A stretch of DNA of 64,000 nt. Source: CAVQCX01 sp963775335 (lineage in GTDB: Bacteria > Pseudomonadota > Gammaproteobacteria > Chromatiales > Chromatiaceae). The translations under genes were made by a program, and so were the position numbers. Location: NCBI GenBank assembly GCA_963775335.1, contig CAVZIJ010000003.1:620001-684000 (forward strand). Reading direction: 5' to 3'. Below are positions 34,486 through 43,598 of the stretch, one piece after another (the first letter of the stretch is position 1; each line of letters opens with the position of its first letter). The notes under the pieces were generated by a model, which saw only the letters and a list, made by a program, of their open reading frames with translations, had not been told where the DNA came from and did no database searches.

Positions 34486-35703
34486 TCATGAGATATCTGC
34501 CAGGCGGGCATAGATGCTCGCGTAGCGAGCGACGCTCGCCACCCACGTACGCTCGGTCTCCACGTACTGTCGGCCGCGCTCGATGAGCGGTGGCCAGCGA
34601 TCCCGATGCAAAAGGAGAGCGGCCAGGACATCGGCCAACGCCCCCGGCTCGCCGGCCTTGAAAAGGCAGCCGGTCTCGCCGTCTCGGATCAGCTCGCGGT
34701 GTCCTCCGACATCGGAGGCAACGACCAGCCTGCGCTGTGCCATAGCCTCGAGGGGCTTGAGCGGAGTGACCAGATCGGTCAGGCGCATGTGCATTCGCGG
34801 ATAGACCAGGATATCGACCAAATCGTAATAGAGGCTCACCTCGTCATGGGGTACGCGCCCGGCGAAGACCACCCGGTCGCGCAGGTCCGGATCGCGCGCC
34901 TGATTACGAAGCGACGCCTCCTCCGGTCCCCCGCCGACCAGCAAAACGCGGATCTCTGGGCAGAATTGCGTAAGCCGGGGCAAAGACCGCAGCAGTACCT
35001 GGAGGCCCTCGTAGGCATAGAAAGAGCCGATGAAGCCCACCACGGGATGGCCAGCCAGGCCGAGCCGTGCCGCCAGCCCGGGGTCAGGTCGCCGAGTGCC
35101 GGCAAAGTGCGCCAGATCGACCGCATTGGGGATCACCGTCACCTTCTCGGCAGGAACACCTCGCGCCACTATGTCCCGGCACAGTCCTTCGCAGATCGTG
35201 GTCACGGCGTCGGCCCGGCGAAACACATAGCTCTCCATAGCCCGAGTCGCCCGATAGCGCAGGCCGCCCACGCTGCTCGATCCGTGATCGACGGCGGCGT
35301 CCTCCCAGAACGCCCGACACTCGTAGACCAACGGTAAGCCGTGGCGCCGCGCCACCGCCAGACCGGCCACGCCGTTGAGCGCAGGCGAATGGGCATGCAG
35401 GATATCGGGCCGCTCCAGAGCGATGACCTCGTCGAGACGCCGGATCAGCGAGCGGATGACCTCCATCTGGTTGAGCAGCGGCAGCCGGGCCAGAGCACCT
35501 CGACCGGGATTGGTGCGGTAGAAATGCAGACCGTCGACGGTCTCTTCGGGCGCCGCCGCCAGGCGATGTTTGGCGCTGGTGATCTGGACCGTGTCCCAGC
35601 CTCGCGCCCGTTGCTGCTCGATGATCGCGCCGGAGCGAAAGGCATAGCCGCTGTGCAGCGGAATCGAGTGGTCGAGGATGTGAAGAACGCGCACTTCGGA
35701 CAA
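34486..35703 (-). CDS. Glycosyltransferase (GT4), exosortase A system-associated
   Basis: This is a 405-residue GT-B-fold sugar transferase of the subgroup tied to XrtA loci (TIGR04063 type). The N-terminal acceptor domain reads VLHILDHSIPLHSGYAFRS (6-24), and the C-terminal nucleotide-sugar domain has GFIGSFYAYEGL and the E-x7-E-like PLKPLEAMAQRRLVVASDVGGHRELI. It acts in the cytoplasm on the lipid-linked repeat unit; donor and linkage are unknown. The start is TTG at 35703; GTG at 35694 is the alternative. It lies 88 bases downstream of the amidotransferase gene. Confidence 0.92.
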   Translation of the reverse strand: MSEVRVLHILDHSIPLHSGYAFRSGAIIEQQRARGWDTVQITSAKHRLAAAPEETVDGLHFYRTNPGRGALARLPLLNQMEVIRSLIRRLDEVIALERPDILHAHSPALNGVAGLAVARRHGLPLVYECRAFWEDAAVDHGSSSVGGLRYRATRAMESYVFRRADAVTTICEGLCRDIVARGVPAEKVTVIPNAVDLAHFAGTRRPDPGLAARLGLAGHPVVGFIGSFYAYEGLQVLLRSLPRLTQFCPEIRVLLVGGGPEEASLRNQARDPDLRDRVVFAGRVPHDEVSLYYDLVDILVYPRMHMRLTDLVTPLKPLEAMAQRRLVVASDVGGHRELIRDGETGCLFKAGEPGALADVLAALLLHRDRWPPLIERGRQYVETERTWVASVARYASIYARLADIS

Positions 35704-35791
35704 GGCTCTGGAAACGGCCGGGCGGTTGCTGGCTCAGCGAGAGCCGAGCACCGATCCGACGGGACCCCGGGGATCTGAAAACCCGGTCATA

Positions 35792-37681
35792 TTAACCCGA
35801 TCCGCGCAAGAAGGCCTCGAACATCAGCAGGGTCCAGATCGGAACGCTGTGGTCACGGATACCCGAGTCGTGCTGATCGAGCAGCCGTTTCATCACGCCG
35901 CGCTCGAAATAGCCGCTGTCGGCCAGCAGCGGTCCCAGTATGGCGGCCCGGACCCGCTTCCGCAGCGGCCCCCGGAACCAGCTCGCCAGCGGCACGGCAA
36001 ACCCCATCTTCTGGCGGTAGAGCACCTCCCGAGGCAGCAGGGACTCCATGGAGCGCTTCAGGAGGTACTTGCCTTCGCCGCGCCTGAGCTTCAGGTCGGG
36101 GGGCAGGCGGGAGATCCACTCGACGAGCTTGTGGTCCAGGAGCGGCACCCGGACCTCGAGGGCATGGGCCATGCTCGCGCGGTCTACCTTGGTGAGGATG
36201 TCCCCCGTCAGGTAGGTCTTGAGGTCCAGATACTGGACGAGAGACAGCGGATGGCCCGTGGGCGCCTGCAACGCGTAGCCGCGCATGACCTCGATGGCGT
36301 GGTAGCCGCCGAGGGCTCGCTTGAAGCCCGGGCTGTACAACGCGGCTCGCAGGTCGTCCTTCAGCACCGACACGCCATGGAAATATCCCTCGACGCTATC
36401 CCGGGCCAACGCCTGAAAGGTGCTCTTCGCCCGCAAGACCCTCGGGGCCCAGTCGGCCTTGGGATACAGGCGCCCGAGCAGCCCGAACAGCGGGCGGCGA
36501 GCCCGTTCCGGCAGCAGCGCACGCAGACGCTCTTCGTGGCCATGCCACTTGTAGCGCCGATAGCCCGCCAGGTTCTCGTCACCCCCGTCCCCGGACAGGG
36601 CGACCGTGACGCGTTTCCTGGCCAGCTGACAAACCCGGTAGGTCGGGATCGCGGAGCTGTCCGCGTAAGGCTCGTCATAGAGGCCCGCCAGGGCATCGAC
36701 CAGACTGAAATCATCCGGATCGACCTGCCCCACTTGGTGGCTCGTCGCGTAGCGCGCGGCGACCATAGCCGCATAGTGCGATTCGTTGAACCTGGGATCT
36801 CCGAAAGAGATCGAGCAGGTATTGACCGGTTCGGGCGATTCCTGGGCCATCAGGGCGACCACCGAGCTGGAGTCCACCCCGCCCGACAGGAACGCACCGA
36901 GCGGAACCTCGGCGATCAAGCGGATGCGCACCGCCTCCCGAAGCCGCTCGATAAGCTCCGCCTGGGCGTCGGCCCGGCCGATCACTAGGGGCTCCCCAAA
37001 GGGTACATCCCAGTAACGTACGGGCGCCGCGGGAGATTCCCCGCGGCGCAACATCAGCCAATGGCCGGGGGACAGCTTGCGGGCCCCGGCGAAAATAGTG
37101 CGCGGCTCCGGGATATAGCCGTAGCCGAAATACTCCTCGACGGCCTGCGGATCGATGCGCCGCCCCAGACCGGGGTGTGCCAGCAACACCTTGAGCTCCG
37201 AGCCGAACAGCACCTGTCCGTCGGGGAGCAACGCGTAATGCAGCGGTTTGATGCCCAGGCGGTCGCGGGCGAGAAAAAGCGTCTCACGGGGGCGGTCCCA
37301 GATCGCGAACGCGAACATGCCGCGAAAGCGGTCGACGCAGCGCTCGCCCCATTCCTCCCAGGCATGAACGATGACTTCCGTGTCGCAATGCGTGCGGAAC
37401 CGATGTCCCACGGCGGCGAGCTCGGCGAACAGCTCGTGAAAGTTGTAGATCTCCCCGTTGTAGACGACCACCACGCTCTCGTCTTCGTTGAAGAGCGGCT
37501 GATGACCACCCGAGAGGTCGATGATCGAAAGCCTGCGGTGGGCCAGCCCGGCCCCTGGCTCGAGAAACACCCCCCCATCGTCAGGTCCCCGGTGGCTCTG
37601 GGTGTCGTTCATGGCGACCAGCAGGTCGCGCGAGAGCTCGCGCCGTCCGCGCAGGTCGACTATGCCCGCAACGCCGCACAT
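35792..37681 (-). CDS. Amidotransferase 1, exosortase A system-associated (asparagine-synthase family)
   Basis: The 629-residue protein is a complete asparagine-synthase-family enzyme of the XrtA-linked subgroup (TIGR03108 type). It begins MCGVAGIVDL, so the glutaminase nucleophile Cys2 is present, followed by HRGPDDGGVF and VVYNGEIYNF. The synthetase domain has FLSGGVDSSSVVALMA and SGDGGDENLAGYRRY and the C-terminal RQKMGFAVPLASWF. In such loci it probably amidates a carboxylate on the polysaccharide or another product; this is unproven. It follows XrtA by 13 bases. Compare the Cys-less relative at 30274-32100. Confidence 0.94.
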   Translation of the reverse strand: MCGVAGIVDLRGRRELSRDLLVAMNDTQSHRGPDDGGVFLEPGAGLAHRRLSIIDLSGGHQPLFNEDESVVVVYNGEIYNFHELFAELAAVGHRFRTHCDTEVIVHAWEEWGERCVDRFRGMFAFAIWDRPRETLFLARDRLGIKPLHYALLPDGQVLFGSELKVLLAHPGLGRRIDPQAVEEYFGYGYIPEPRTIFAGARKLSPGHWLMLRRGESPAAPVRYWDVPFGEPLVIGRADAQAELIERLREAVRIRLIAEVPLGAFLSGGVDSSSVVALMAQESPEPVNTCSISFGDPRFNESHYAAMVAARYATSHQVGQVDPDDFSLVDALAGLYDEPYADSSAIPTYRVCQLARKRVTVALSGDGGDENLAGYRRYKWHGHEERLRALLPERARRPLFGLLGRLYPKADWAPRVLRAKSTFQALARDSVEGYFHGVSVLKDDLRAALYSPGFKRALGGYHAIEVMRGYALQAPTGHPLSLVQYLDLKTYLTGDILTKVDRASMAHALEVRVPLLDHKLVEWISRLPPDLKLRRGEGKYLLKRSMESLLPREVLYRQKMGFAVPLASWFRGPLRKRVRAAILGPLLADSGYFERGVMKRLLDQHDSGIRDHSVPIWTLLMFEAFLRGSG

Positions 37682-37694
37682 CCGAATTTCTTCC

Positions 37695-39266
37695 TCAACG
37701 AGTCCTGCCTGCCCCGGGAGACCCAGGTCCCTCGAGCCCCGCGGCCCTCGCCATCTTCAGCTCCAGCTCCCCGAGGGAGTCCCGCAGGAACGCGGAGAGC
37801 CGGTCCCGGGCCTGGGCTCGGTCCGGGTCCTCGACGGTGGCCACCACTATCACCGCCGTATCCCGACGGCCGAAGCTCAAGCGGGAGAGGACCTCGAAGG
37901 TCTTGGCGAGATAGGGATTGGTGAAGTAGCGGTCGCCGATCCGATCCCAGTGCCAGACGAGCAGCCTTCCCGCCGCCCCGACGATCTCCGATTCCGTCAC
38001 GCCGAGAGCCCGCGCACCGAGCGAAACCTGCCGATGCACGGTCGACACCTCCCGCCACTCCTTGTCTGACGCTGCCACCATGAAGTTGCTCTCGCTGACC
38101 GCCTCGGCGCCTTGCTGCGGGTGGTCGTATTGGGCGATGTGCACTGCCACCCTGTCGGAGCCCCGGGAATAGAGTGCGTCGATCTGCGCATTGGCTCCCC
38201 CGATGTGGGGCCGCCAGTCCCAAGCCCGGACGGGGCTCAGGCGCCAACCTTGCAGCGTTTGCGGTGCAACGAGCACCGTCCCGCCGCGGGGCCCTTGGTC
38301 ATGATTCATAGCCCATCCGAGACCACTCCAGAGTCCGGCGAGCAGCACCAACAGGATCGGCGCAGTGCTGGACGGATAGGCGCTGCCGAGCCCCTCGGCC
38401 GGGGCTTCGACAATCGGTCTCGGTGTCCCGTCTTCTCGCCAGATGGCGCCGATGCCGAACAGCAGCAGCATGACGAAGCCGAAGAACAGCCAACCGTAGA
38501 TGAGATGATCTACCCCAACGGCCAGCCGGTAATCGGAAAGATGAGCGATCATCACGATCATATAGGCCCGCAGACCGTTGGCCACGATCGGAACCACGAT
38601 CGAGATCAGAATGAACACCAGGCGCTTCCAGAGCGTGCGGTAGGTCAGGTAGGCGTAGAGACTGCCCAGAGTGACCGCAGCGATCAGGTAACGTACCCCA
38701 GAGCAGGCCTCGACCACCGACCAGTTGCCGCTGGGGATGGAGAAAGACAGCCCTTCCCGGAAGACCGGTATCCCGGTGAGTCTGAGCATCTCGACGGTGA
38801 AGCTGGCCGTGAACTCCATCATGGGGGGCACCAGATCCTCCCCCATGGGTACGGAAAAGAACAGGAACAGCAGCGGGAACAGCATGGTGCGCGTCGGCCG
38901 ATCGCCGAGCATGACCCAAACCGCCGCGACCAGCATGGCAATCAAAGCGAGCTGCTCCACCACCAGCGCCTGCGCCAGTACCCCCGCAAGCCAAAGCGCC
39001 CCTGCCAGCCCGAAAACCCAGATGCGTCGCGGCCGGGGCGAGGGCGTCGACGCCTGCAGCGCCTGACGCCGCTCCCAGATCAGCCACAGTGAGATCGGCA
39101 GGATCAGAAACCCGTGCGCAAACGTCTCGGATCTGAGCCAGATCGATATCATGGACCAGAGGGTATCCCTGAACAGCACTAGGATCACAAGAAGGACCGG
39201 AACGACCTGCCAAAGCGTGCGCCGCCACGCAGAGCCTGCCGTCCGGTCGACGCCGATCACCGCCAT
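37695..39266 (-). CDS. xrtA: Exosortase A (XrtA) fused to an EpsI domain
   Basis: XrtA is the membrane transpeptidase that recognises the PEP-CTERM signal of secreted proteins. The 523-residue protein has about eight membrane segments with the three catalytic residues in the expected motifs: Cys188 in VVEACSGVRYL, Arg233 in ANGLRAYMI and His254 in GVDHLIYGW. After a hinge near residue 300 comes the EpsI/DUF3485 domain (about 320-515), whose role is unknown and which is a standard part of XrtA. I chose ATG 39266, which follows the glycosyltransferase TGA by one base and has GGAGGC upstream. No PEP-CTERM substrate is encoded in the window. Confidence 0.95.
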   Translation of the reverse strand: MAVIGVDRTAGSAWRRTLWQVVPVLLVILVLFRDTLWSMISIWLRSETFAHGFLILPISLWLIWERRQALQASTPSPRPRRIWVFGLAGALWLAGVLAQALVVEQLALIAMLVAAVWVMLGDRPTRTMLFPLLFLFFSVPMGEDLVPPMMEFTASFTVEMLRLTGIPVFREGLSFSIPSGNWSVVEACSGVRYLIAAVTLGSLYAYLTYRTLWKRLVFILISIVVPIVANGLRAYMIVMIAHLSDYRLAVGVDHLIYGWLFFGFVMLLLFGIGAIWREDGTPRPIVEAPAEGLGSAYPSSTAPILLVLLAGLWSGLGWAMNHDQGPRGGTVLVAPQTLQGWRLSPVRAWDWRPHIGGANAQIDALYSRGSDRVAVHIAQYDHPQQGAEAVSESNFMVAASDKEWREVSTVHRQVSLGARALGVTESEIVGAAGRLLVWHWDRIGDRYFTNPYLAKTFEVLSRLSFGRRDTAVIVVATVEDPDRAQARDRLSAFLRDSLGELELKMARAAGLEGPGSPGAGRTR

Positions 39267-39267
39267 G

Positions 39268-40515
39268 TCAGCCTCCGCCGCCCACCGCAAGTAGAAGCGG
39301 ACCCGCCCCCAGGCCCTCGCCCTCCAGAGCAGCCACCAGCCGTGGCAGCTGGGCGTCCCAGCTGAAGTCCTGCATCACGCGCTCGCGCGCGCTTTGGCCG
39401 AGCTCCGACAAACCGCCGCCGAGCGCCAGCAAAGTCTGCGTCGCGAAGGTCTCGGCCCCGTCCGCCACCAGGACCTCGCGGCCGACCACCGCATCGATCC
39501 CTTCCAAGGCCGCTGGCGTGGCGATGACGACCTTGGCCATCGCCATCGCTTCCAGTACCTTGTTCTGAATTCCGCGAGCCACCCGCAGCGGCGCTACGGA
39601 TGCGACGGCGTGCCGCACATGCGGGCGCACGTCCGGAATGGCCCCGGTCACCACCACGCCGGGGCCATGGGCGAGTCGCCGGACCGCCGGGGTAGGGTTC
39701 CGTCCGACGATGTAGAAGCACGCCTTCGGCCGACGAGCGCGGACCTGTGGAAACACGGCCTCCGCAAACCACACAGCCGCATCTGCGTTGGGCCAGTAAT
39801 CCATGGCCCCCGTGAACACCAGCGCCTGTTCGTCGGGTCCGTAGGGGGTAGGCAAATCCAACGCCGGGGAAAAGCGCTTCGGGTCGACTCCGTTGGAGAA
39901 CACATCGACCCGCTGGGCTGCTTCCGGTGCAAGGGACCGGAACAACGCCGCCTCGGCGGCCGAGACGAAGAAGGAACGGCGAAATTGGCTAGCCACCGTG
40001 CGCTCATAGGCGAGCAAACGGCGGCCCTCGCGCCGGTACAGCCAGCGCTCCGGACCGAACTTACGCTCGGCATACTGACCCCACTTATCGGAGTCCACAT
40101 CGACGAAATCGATCACCCGCATCAGAGGCGCTAGCTCCGGGTCCATGGCATATTGGGCCATCGATGAGGAGAAGACCAGAATTCTCGACAACCCTTCCCG
40201 CCGCACGACTTCATCGACCCATTCGGCCATCTCTGCGGATCGGTAATATGGCAAGGTCATGGGCTCTCCCCGCACCAATCCGATCAGGCTACGCAATCGG
40301 GCTCGGTGGGGTGCGAGTCGCAACAGTTTGGACTCTTCGCACCAGCATTTGAGCTTGGGGGCATGCTCCCAATCCCTTTCGTCATCGACAAATGCACCGA
40401 GAAACACACGGTAGCGCTCGCTCAGGAACCGCAGGATATGGAATGAGCGTATCTTGTCACCTTTATCCGGTGGATAGGGGAAGCGATGACACAGGAACAG
40501 CAGGCCGGGCTTCAT
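39268..40515 (-). CDS. Glycosyltransferase, XrtA/PEP-CTERM system (TIGR03087 type)
   Basis: This is a 415-residue GT-B glycosyltransferase characteristic of XrtA loci. The N-terminal FLCHRFPYPPDKGDKIRSFH (7-26) and RVFLGAFVDDERDWEH are family hallmarks, and the C-terminal half has FTGAMDYWPNADAAVWF and a GTs-1-like donor site. It adds a sugar to the lipid-linked oligosaccharide in the cytoplasm; donor unknown. The ATG at 40515 lies 25 bases after the FemAB-like gene stop. The downstream XrtA start is one base past its stop. Confidence 0.94.
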   Translation of the reverse strand: MKPGLLFLCHRFPYPPDKGDKIRSFHILRFLSERYRVFLGAFVDDERDWEHAPKLKCWCEESKLLRLAPHRARLRSLIGLVRGEPMTLPYYRSAEMAEWVDEVVRREGLSRILVFSSSMAQYAMDPELAPLMRVIDFVDVDSDKWGQYAERKFGPERWLYRREGRRLLAYERTVASQFRRSFFVSAAEAALFRSLAPEAAQRVDVFSNGVDPKRFSPALDLPTPYGPDEQALVFTGAMDYWPNADAAVWFAEAVFPQVRARRPKACFYIVGRNPTPAVRRLAHGPGVVVTGAIPDVRPHVRHAVASVAPLRVARGIQNKVLEAMAMAKVVIATPAALEGIDAVVGREVLVADGAETFATQTLLALGGGLSELGQSARERVMQDFSWDAQLPRLVAALEGEGLGAGPLLLAVGGGG

Positions 40516-40540
40516 GCGGAGCAGATCCTGAGGAGGCCTC

Positions 40541-41578
40541 TCAACCGAGATCCCTGGCCAACCAGGGACCGATCCGATTTGCGACGGTTAAAGGCAGCCT
40601 TTTCCAGGCGCGGATGAATGCCTGATACTTCGGGTTGAGCGGATTAATCTCCGGGACAGTCTTGGCGCGTACCAGAAAATATTCGTAGCACAGGGGTTGG
40701 GGCTCGAATCCCCAGTTCTTCTTGAAACTGAATGATCCAGTGCCCTGTTTGCTGCGCCCGTAATCGAAGATCTTGACGCCTTCCTCGGCCGAACGGCGCA
40801 TCAACTCCCAGTACATGAAATCGTTACCCTTGACTTCGCGTGCGACCGGGATGCTGCCACCGTAGTAAGGCAGAATCTGATCGCGGAAGTAGAAGCTCAT
40901 CACCGCAGCGATGTCCTGCCCGGCGTGGCGCACCAAGAGCAGTCGACACCGGGGCCCGAACAACTCCATGAGGCGGGCAAAATAGCCCCGACCGAGCACC
41001 GGCGTCCCCAGGTTGCGCAAGCTTTCGGCGTAGATGCGGTAAAATCGATCAACGTCATCGCTCCACTCCCCGCACAGGCCGGCCTCTATGCCCTTGCGCA
41101 CCATAGCGCGTTGCTTGCGAGGTATCGCCTTGAGGTTGACCCCGGGATCTGGGTCTATATTCTTGGTAAAGCTGACGTAGAGGTCCTTGACCGGCCAGCC
41201 TTCACGCCGGCGCGCGCGGTTTCGCAGCTCCAGTGCTTCCACCCCAAGGCCGGTCGCAAGCTCGCAGGCGGCCTCCTCCAGCACGCGTCGCGCTGCTTCT
41301 GAAGTCCCAGCGACGCCCCCATACACGCAGAACGGCGATGAGACCAAGTGGTCCCCGAACAGTCGGCTCTTGACACGGGCGAGCGGCAAAATCCCTTCGA
41401 TCCGGCCGGCGGTCTCGGCGACAAGATAGTGAGTACGGTGCCCGAGCTGCTCGATGAGGTCCCGCCATTGCGCGCGGTGAAAGAAGCTGGCCTCGGGACA
41501 GGCATCCACGAAGGCGTTCCACCTGGCATAGTCCGCCGGCTCCAGGCTGCGCACCCTCAGCGCACCGCCATCAACCAC
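40541..41578 (-). CDS. FemAB-like GNAT-fold protein, XrtA/PEP-CTERM system (TIGR03019 type)
   Basis: The 345-residue protein resembles FemA/FemB aminoacyl transferases and GNAT acyltransferases: RSLEPADYARWNAFVDACPEASFFH (10-34) at the start, and the C-terminal ELMRRSAEEGVKIFDYGRSKQGTGSFSFKKNWG. FemAB proteins add amino acids from aminoacyl-tRNA to peptidoglycan; in XrtA loci an amino-acid or acyl decoration of the polysaccharide is plausible but not shown. The GTG start at 41578 overlaps the upstream deacetylase stop by 8 bases and has GGGAGCGG upstream. Confidence 0.93.
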   Translation of the reverse strand: MVDGGALRVRSLEPADYARWNAFVDACPEASFFHRAQWRDLIEQLGHRTHYLVAETAGRIEGILPLARVKSRLFGDHLVSSPFCVYGGVAGTSEAARRVLEEAACELATGLGVEALELRNRARRREGWPVKDLYVSFTKNIDPDPGVNLKAIPRKQRAMVRKGIEAGLCGEWSDDVDRFYRIYAESLRNLGTPVLGRGYFARLMELFGPRCRLLLVRHAGQDIAAVMSFYFRDQILPYYGGSIPVAREVKGNDFMYWELMRRSAEEGVKIFDYGRSKQGTGSFSFKKNWGFEPQPLCYEYFLVRAKTVPEINPLNPKYQAFIRAWKRLPLTVANRIGPWLARDLG

Positions 41579-42446
41579 CGGCCGCTCCCAGAAACACCTC
41601 GTCGATCCGGGACCAGCGAAAATCCGTGAGTAGCCGCCGCAGTCGCCCTTCGGTACGGTCGAGATTGAGGTAGTGCCTGAATCGAGCCTTGCGGCTCGCC
41701 CCCCCCACTCGGGGCTGTTCGGGATCGATCTCCCAAGGGTGGAAGTAGAACACGCACGACTGGCCGTCAGCGCGGTTCACACGGCGTATTGCCCAACGAG
41801 ACAGTTCATAGGGTGCAAGCCGGAACCAGCCTCCGCCGGCGCAAGGGAAATTGCGTCCCCCCAAGCGAACAGTGGTTGCCGGAATCTCCAGGAAGGCTGT
41901 GCCTTGCGGTCGAAACGCGAAGCGCGACGCCTCCGGCATGCCGTACAGGTCGTGGCGTATCGGAAAGATGCTGGAGCTGTAGGCATAGCCGCTTCGCTCG
42001 AGCACTTCCAACGCCCATAGAGTCCGCTGATCGATCGAGTAGCTCGCGGCCCTGTATCCCCTGACCGGCGTGCCCGAAAGATCCTCGAGAAAGGACTTGG
42101 TCCGCCGCACGTCGTCTCGGAACTCCTCGCGCCCCTGCTCGGACACCCGCACATGCGCCCAACCGTGGCTGGCCAGCTCGTGACCCTGCGCGACGATCTG
42201 GCGCACCATGCCGGGGCGGCGCTCGGCCACGCAGCCCAGCGTAAAGAAGGTCGCCCGAACGCCCGTCTCATGGAACAATCCCAGAATGCGATCGACGTTG
42301 GCCTCGACGCGGCTGGGCATGCTGGCCCACTGCTCTCTTGTGAGACAGTGCTCGAAGGCAGAGACCTGGAAATAGTCCTCAACGTCCACGCTGATCGCGT
42401 TGACCGGGGACACTCCGGGGTTGCGAAAGACCTGCGACGCACTCAT
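41571..42446 (-). CDS. XrtA system polysaccharide deacetylase (TIGR03006 type)
   Basis: This is a CE4-family deacetylase of 291 residues with the DUF3473 C-terminal extension seen only in XrtA-type loci. The N-terminal motif NAISVDVEDYFQVSAFE (16-32) is diagnostic, the metal-binding His pair is in ELASHGWAHVRVS, and YFHPWEIDPEQPR marks the extension. It should deacetylate N-acetylhexosamine residues of the exopolysaccharide. The ATG overlaps the wecB stop (ATGA) and its own stop overlaps the FemAB-like start. Confidence 0.94.
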   Translation of the reverse strand: MSASQVFRNPGVSPVNAISVDVEDYFQVSAFEHCLTREQWASMPSRVEANVDRILGLFHETGVRATFFTLGCVAERRPGMVRQIVAQGHELASHGWAHVRVSEQGREEFRDDVRRTKSFLEDLSGTPVRGYRAASYSIDQRTLWALEVLERSGYAYSSSIFPIRHDLYGMPEASRFAFRPQGTAFLEIPATTVRLGGRNFPCAGGGWFRLAPYELSRWAIRRVNRADGQSCVFYFHPWEIDPEQPRVGGASRKARFRHYLNLDRTEGRLRRLLTDFRWSRIDEVFLGAAGG

Positions 42447-43597
42447 GCGGCGGTCGAAGCTCCGAGCGTCAGGCCGGCCCAGTGCGCCAGGACCTCGGTG
42501 ATGCGCCGGGCTGCGTAGCCATCCCAGAGATCGGGGACTCTGCCGCGCTTTCCGCCCGTGGTCAGGATGTCGTCGACCGCCTGCCGGATCTTCGCCGGGC
42601 TCGTCCCCACCAGCACGTTGGTGCCCTCTTCGATGGTGACTGGCCGCTCGGTGTTCTCGCGCAGCGTGACGCAGGGCACTCCCAGCGCGGTGGACTCCTC
42701 CTGCAGCCCGCCCGAATCGGTGAGCACCAGCCGCGCTTGACGCATCAATCCCAGCAGCTCCAGATATCCGAGGGGTGGAAGGCCGAAAATCCCATGCTGC
42801 GTCAGCTTGGCCCGCAGCCCGGTATCCATGATGCGTTGCCGGGTCCGGGGGTGGACCGGAAACACCACCGGAACGCGCTCGCTCAGCTCCGCCAGAGTCG
42901 AGAGCAGGCGCGCGAGGACCGCCGGATCGTCCACGTTGGACGGGCGGTGCAGCGTCAGGACGGCATATCCGGGCTCGGCAAGCATCTCTGGGGGCAGCCC
43001 ATGGTCGGCCAGGACCTTTTCAGCCGGGGTCGCGCGCGGCAGATTGTGCCTGAGGGTGTCGATCATCACGTTGCCGACGAAATGGATCTGCGCGGGCTCG
43101 ATCCCCTCACGCAGCAGATTGTCCATCGCGGTCCGCTCGGTGATGAACAACAGGTCCGAGAGACGGTCGGTGAGCACCCGATTGACCTCTTCGGGCATGC
43201 TCCGATCGAAACTGCGCAACCCCGCCTCCACGTGGGCGACAGGCACGCCGAGCTTCGCGGCCACCAGCGCGCAGGCGAGGGTCGAATTGACGTCGCCCAC
43301 GACGAGCACCAGATCCGGGCGCAGGCGGACCAGCGCATCCTCGAAGCGGATCATTACCTGGGCCGTTTGAACCGCATGACTGCCCGATCCGACCTCCAGG
43401 TCCAGATCGGGCTCCGGGATATCCAGCTGCTGGAAGAACGACGCCTTCATCGCAACATCGTAATGCTGCCCCGTGTGTACCAGGGTGGCGCGAAACGGCG
43501 AGCCGTTGCGCGGCAGTTCCCGCATCAGCGGTGCGATCTTGATGAAGTTGGGTCTTGCACCCACAACGCACAAGATGTGGAATCGCTTGGAGGCCAT
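42443..43597 (-). CDS. wecB: UDP-N-acetylglucosamine 2-epimerase (non-hydrolysing)
   Basis: WecB converts UDP-GlcNAc to UDP-ManNAc, a precursor for the repeat unit; with WecC it leads to UDP-ManNAcA. The 384 residues show VVGARPNFIKIAPL (11-24), the GDVNSTLACALVAAKL segment, EAGLRSFDRSMPEEVNR and the LHRPSNVD and DSGGLQEE motifs. The start is ATG at 43597. It lies 1 base downstream of the ATPase stop. Inclusion in the operon implies that ManNAc or a derivative is part of the polymer, which is inference. Confidence 0.95.
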   Translation of the reverse strand: MASKRFHILCVVGARPNFIKIAPLMRELPRNGSPFRATLVHTGQHYDVAMKASFFQQLDIPEPDLDLEVGSGSHAVQTAQVMIRFEDALVRLRPDLVLVVGDVNSTLACALVAAKLGVPVAHVEAGLRSFDRSMPEEVNRVLTDRLSDLLFITERTAMDNLLREGIEPAQIHFVGNVMIDTLRHNLPRATPAEKVLADHGLPPEMLAEPGYAVLTLHRPSNVDDPAVLARLLSTLAELSERVPVVFPVHPRTRQRIMDTGLRAKLTQHGIFGLPPLGYLELLGLMRQARLVLTDSGGLQEESTALGVPCVTLRENTERPVTIEEGTNVLVGTSPAKIRQAVDDILTTGGKRGRVPDLWDGYAARRITEVLAHWAGLTLGASTAA

Positions 43598-43598
43598 C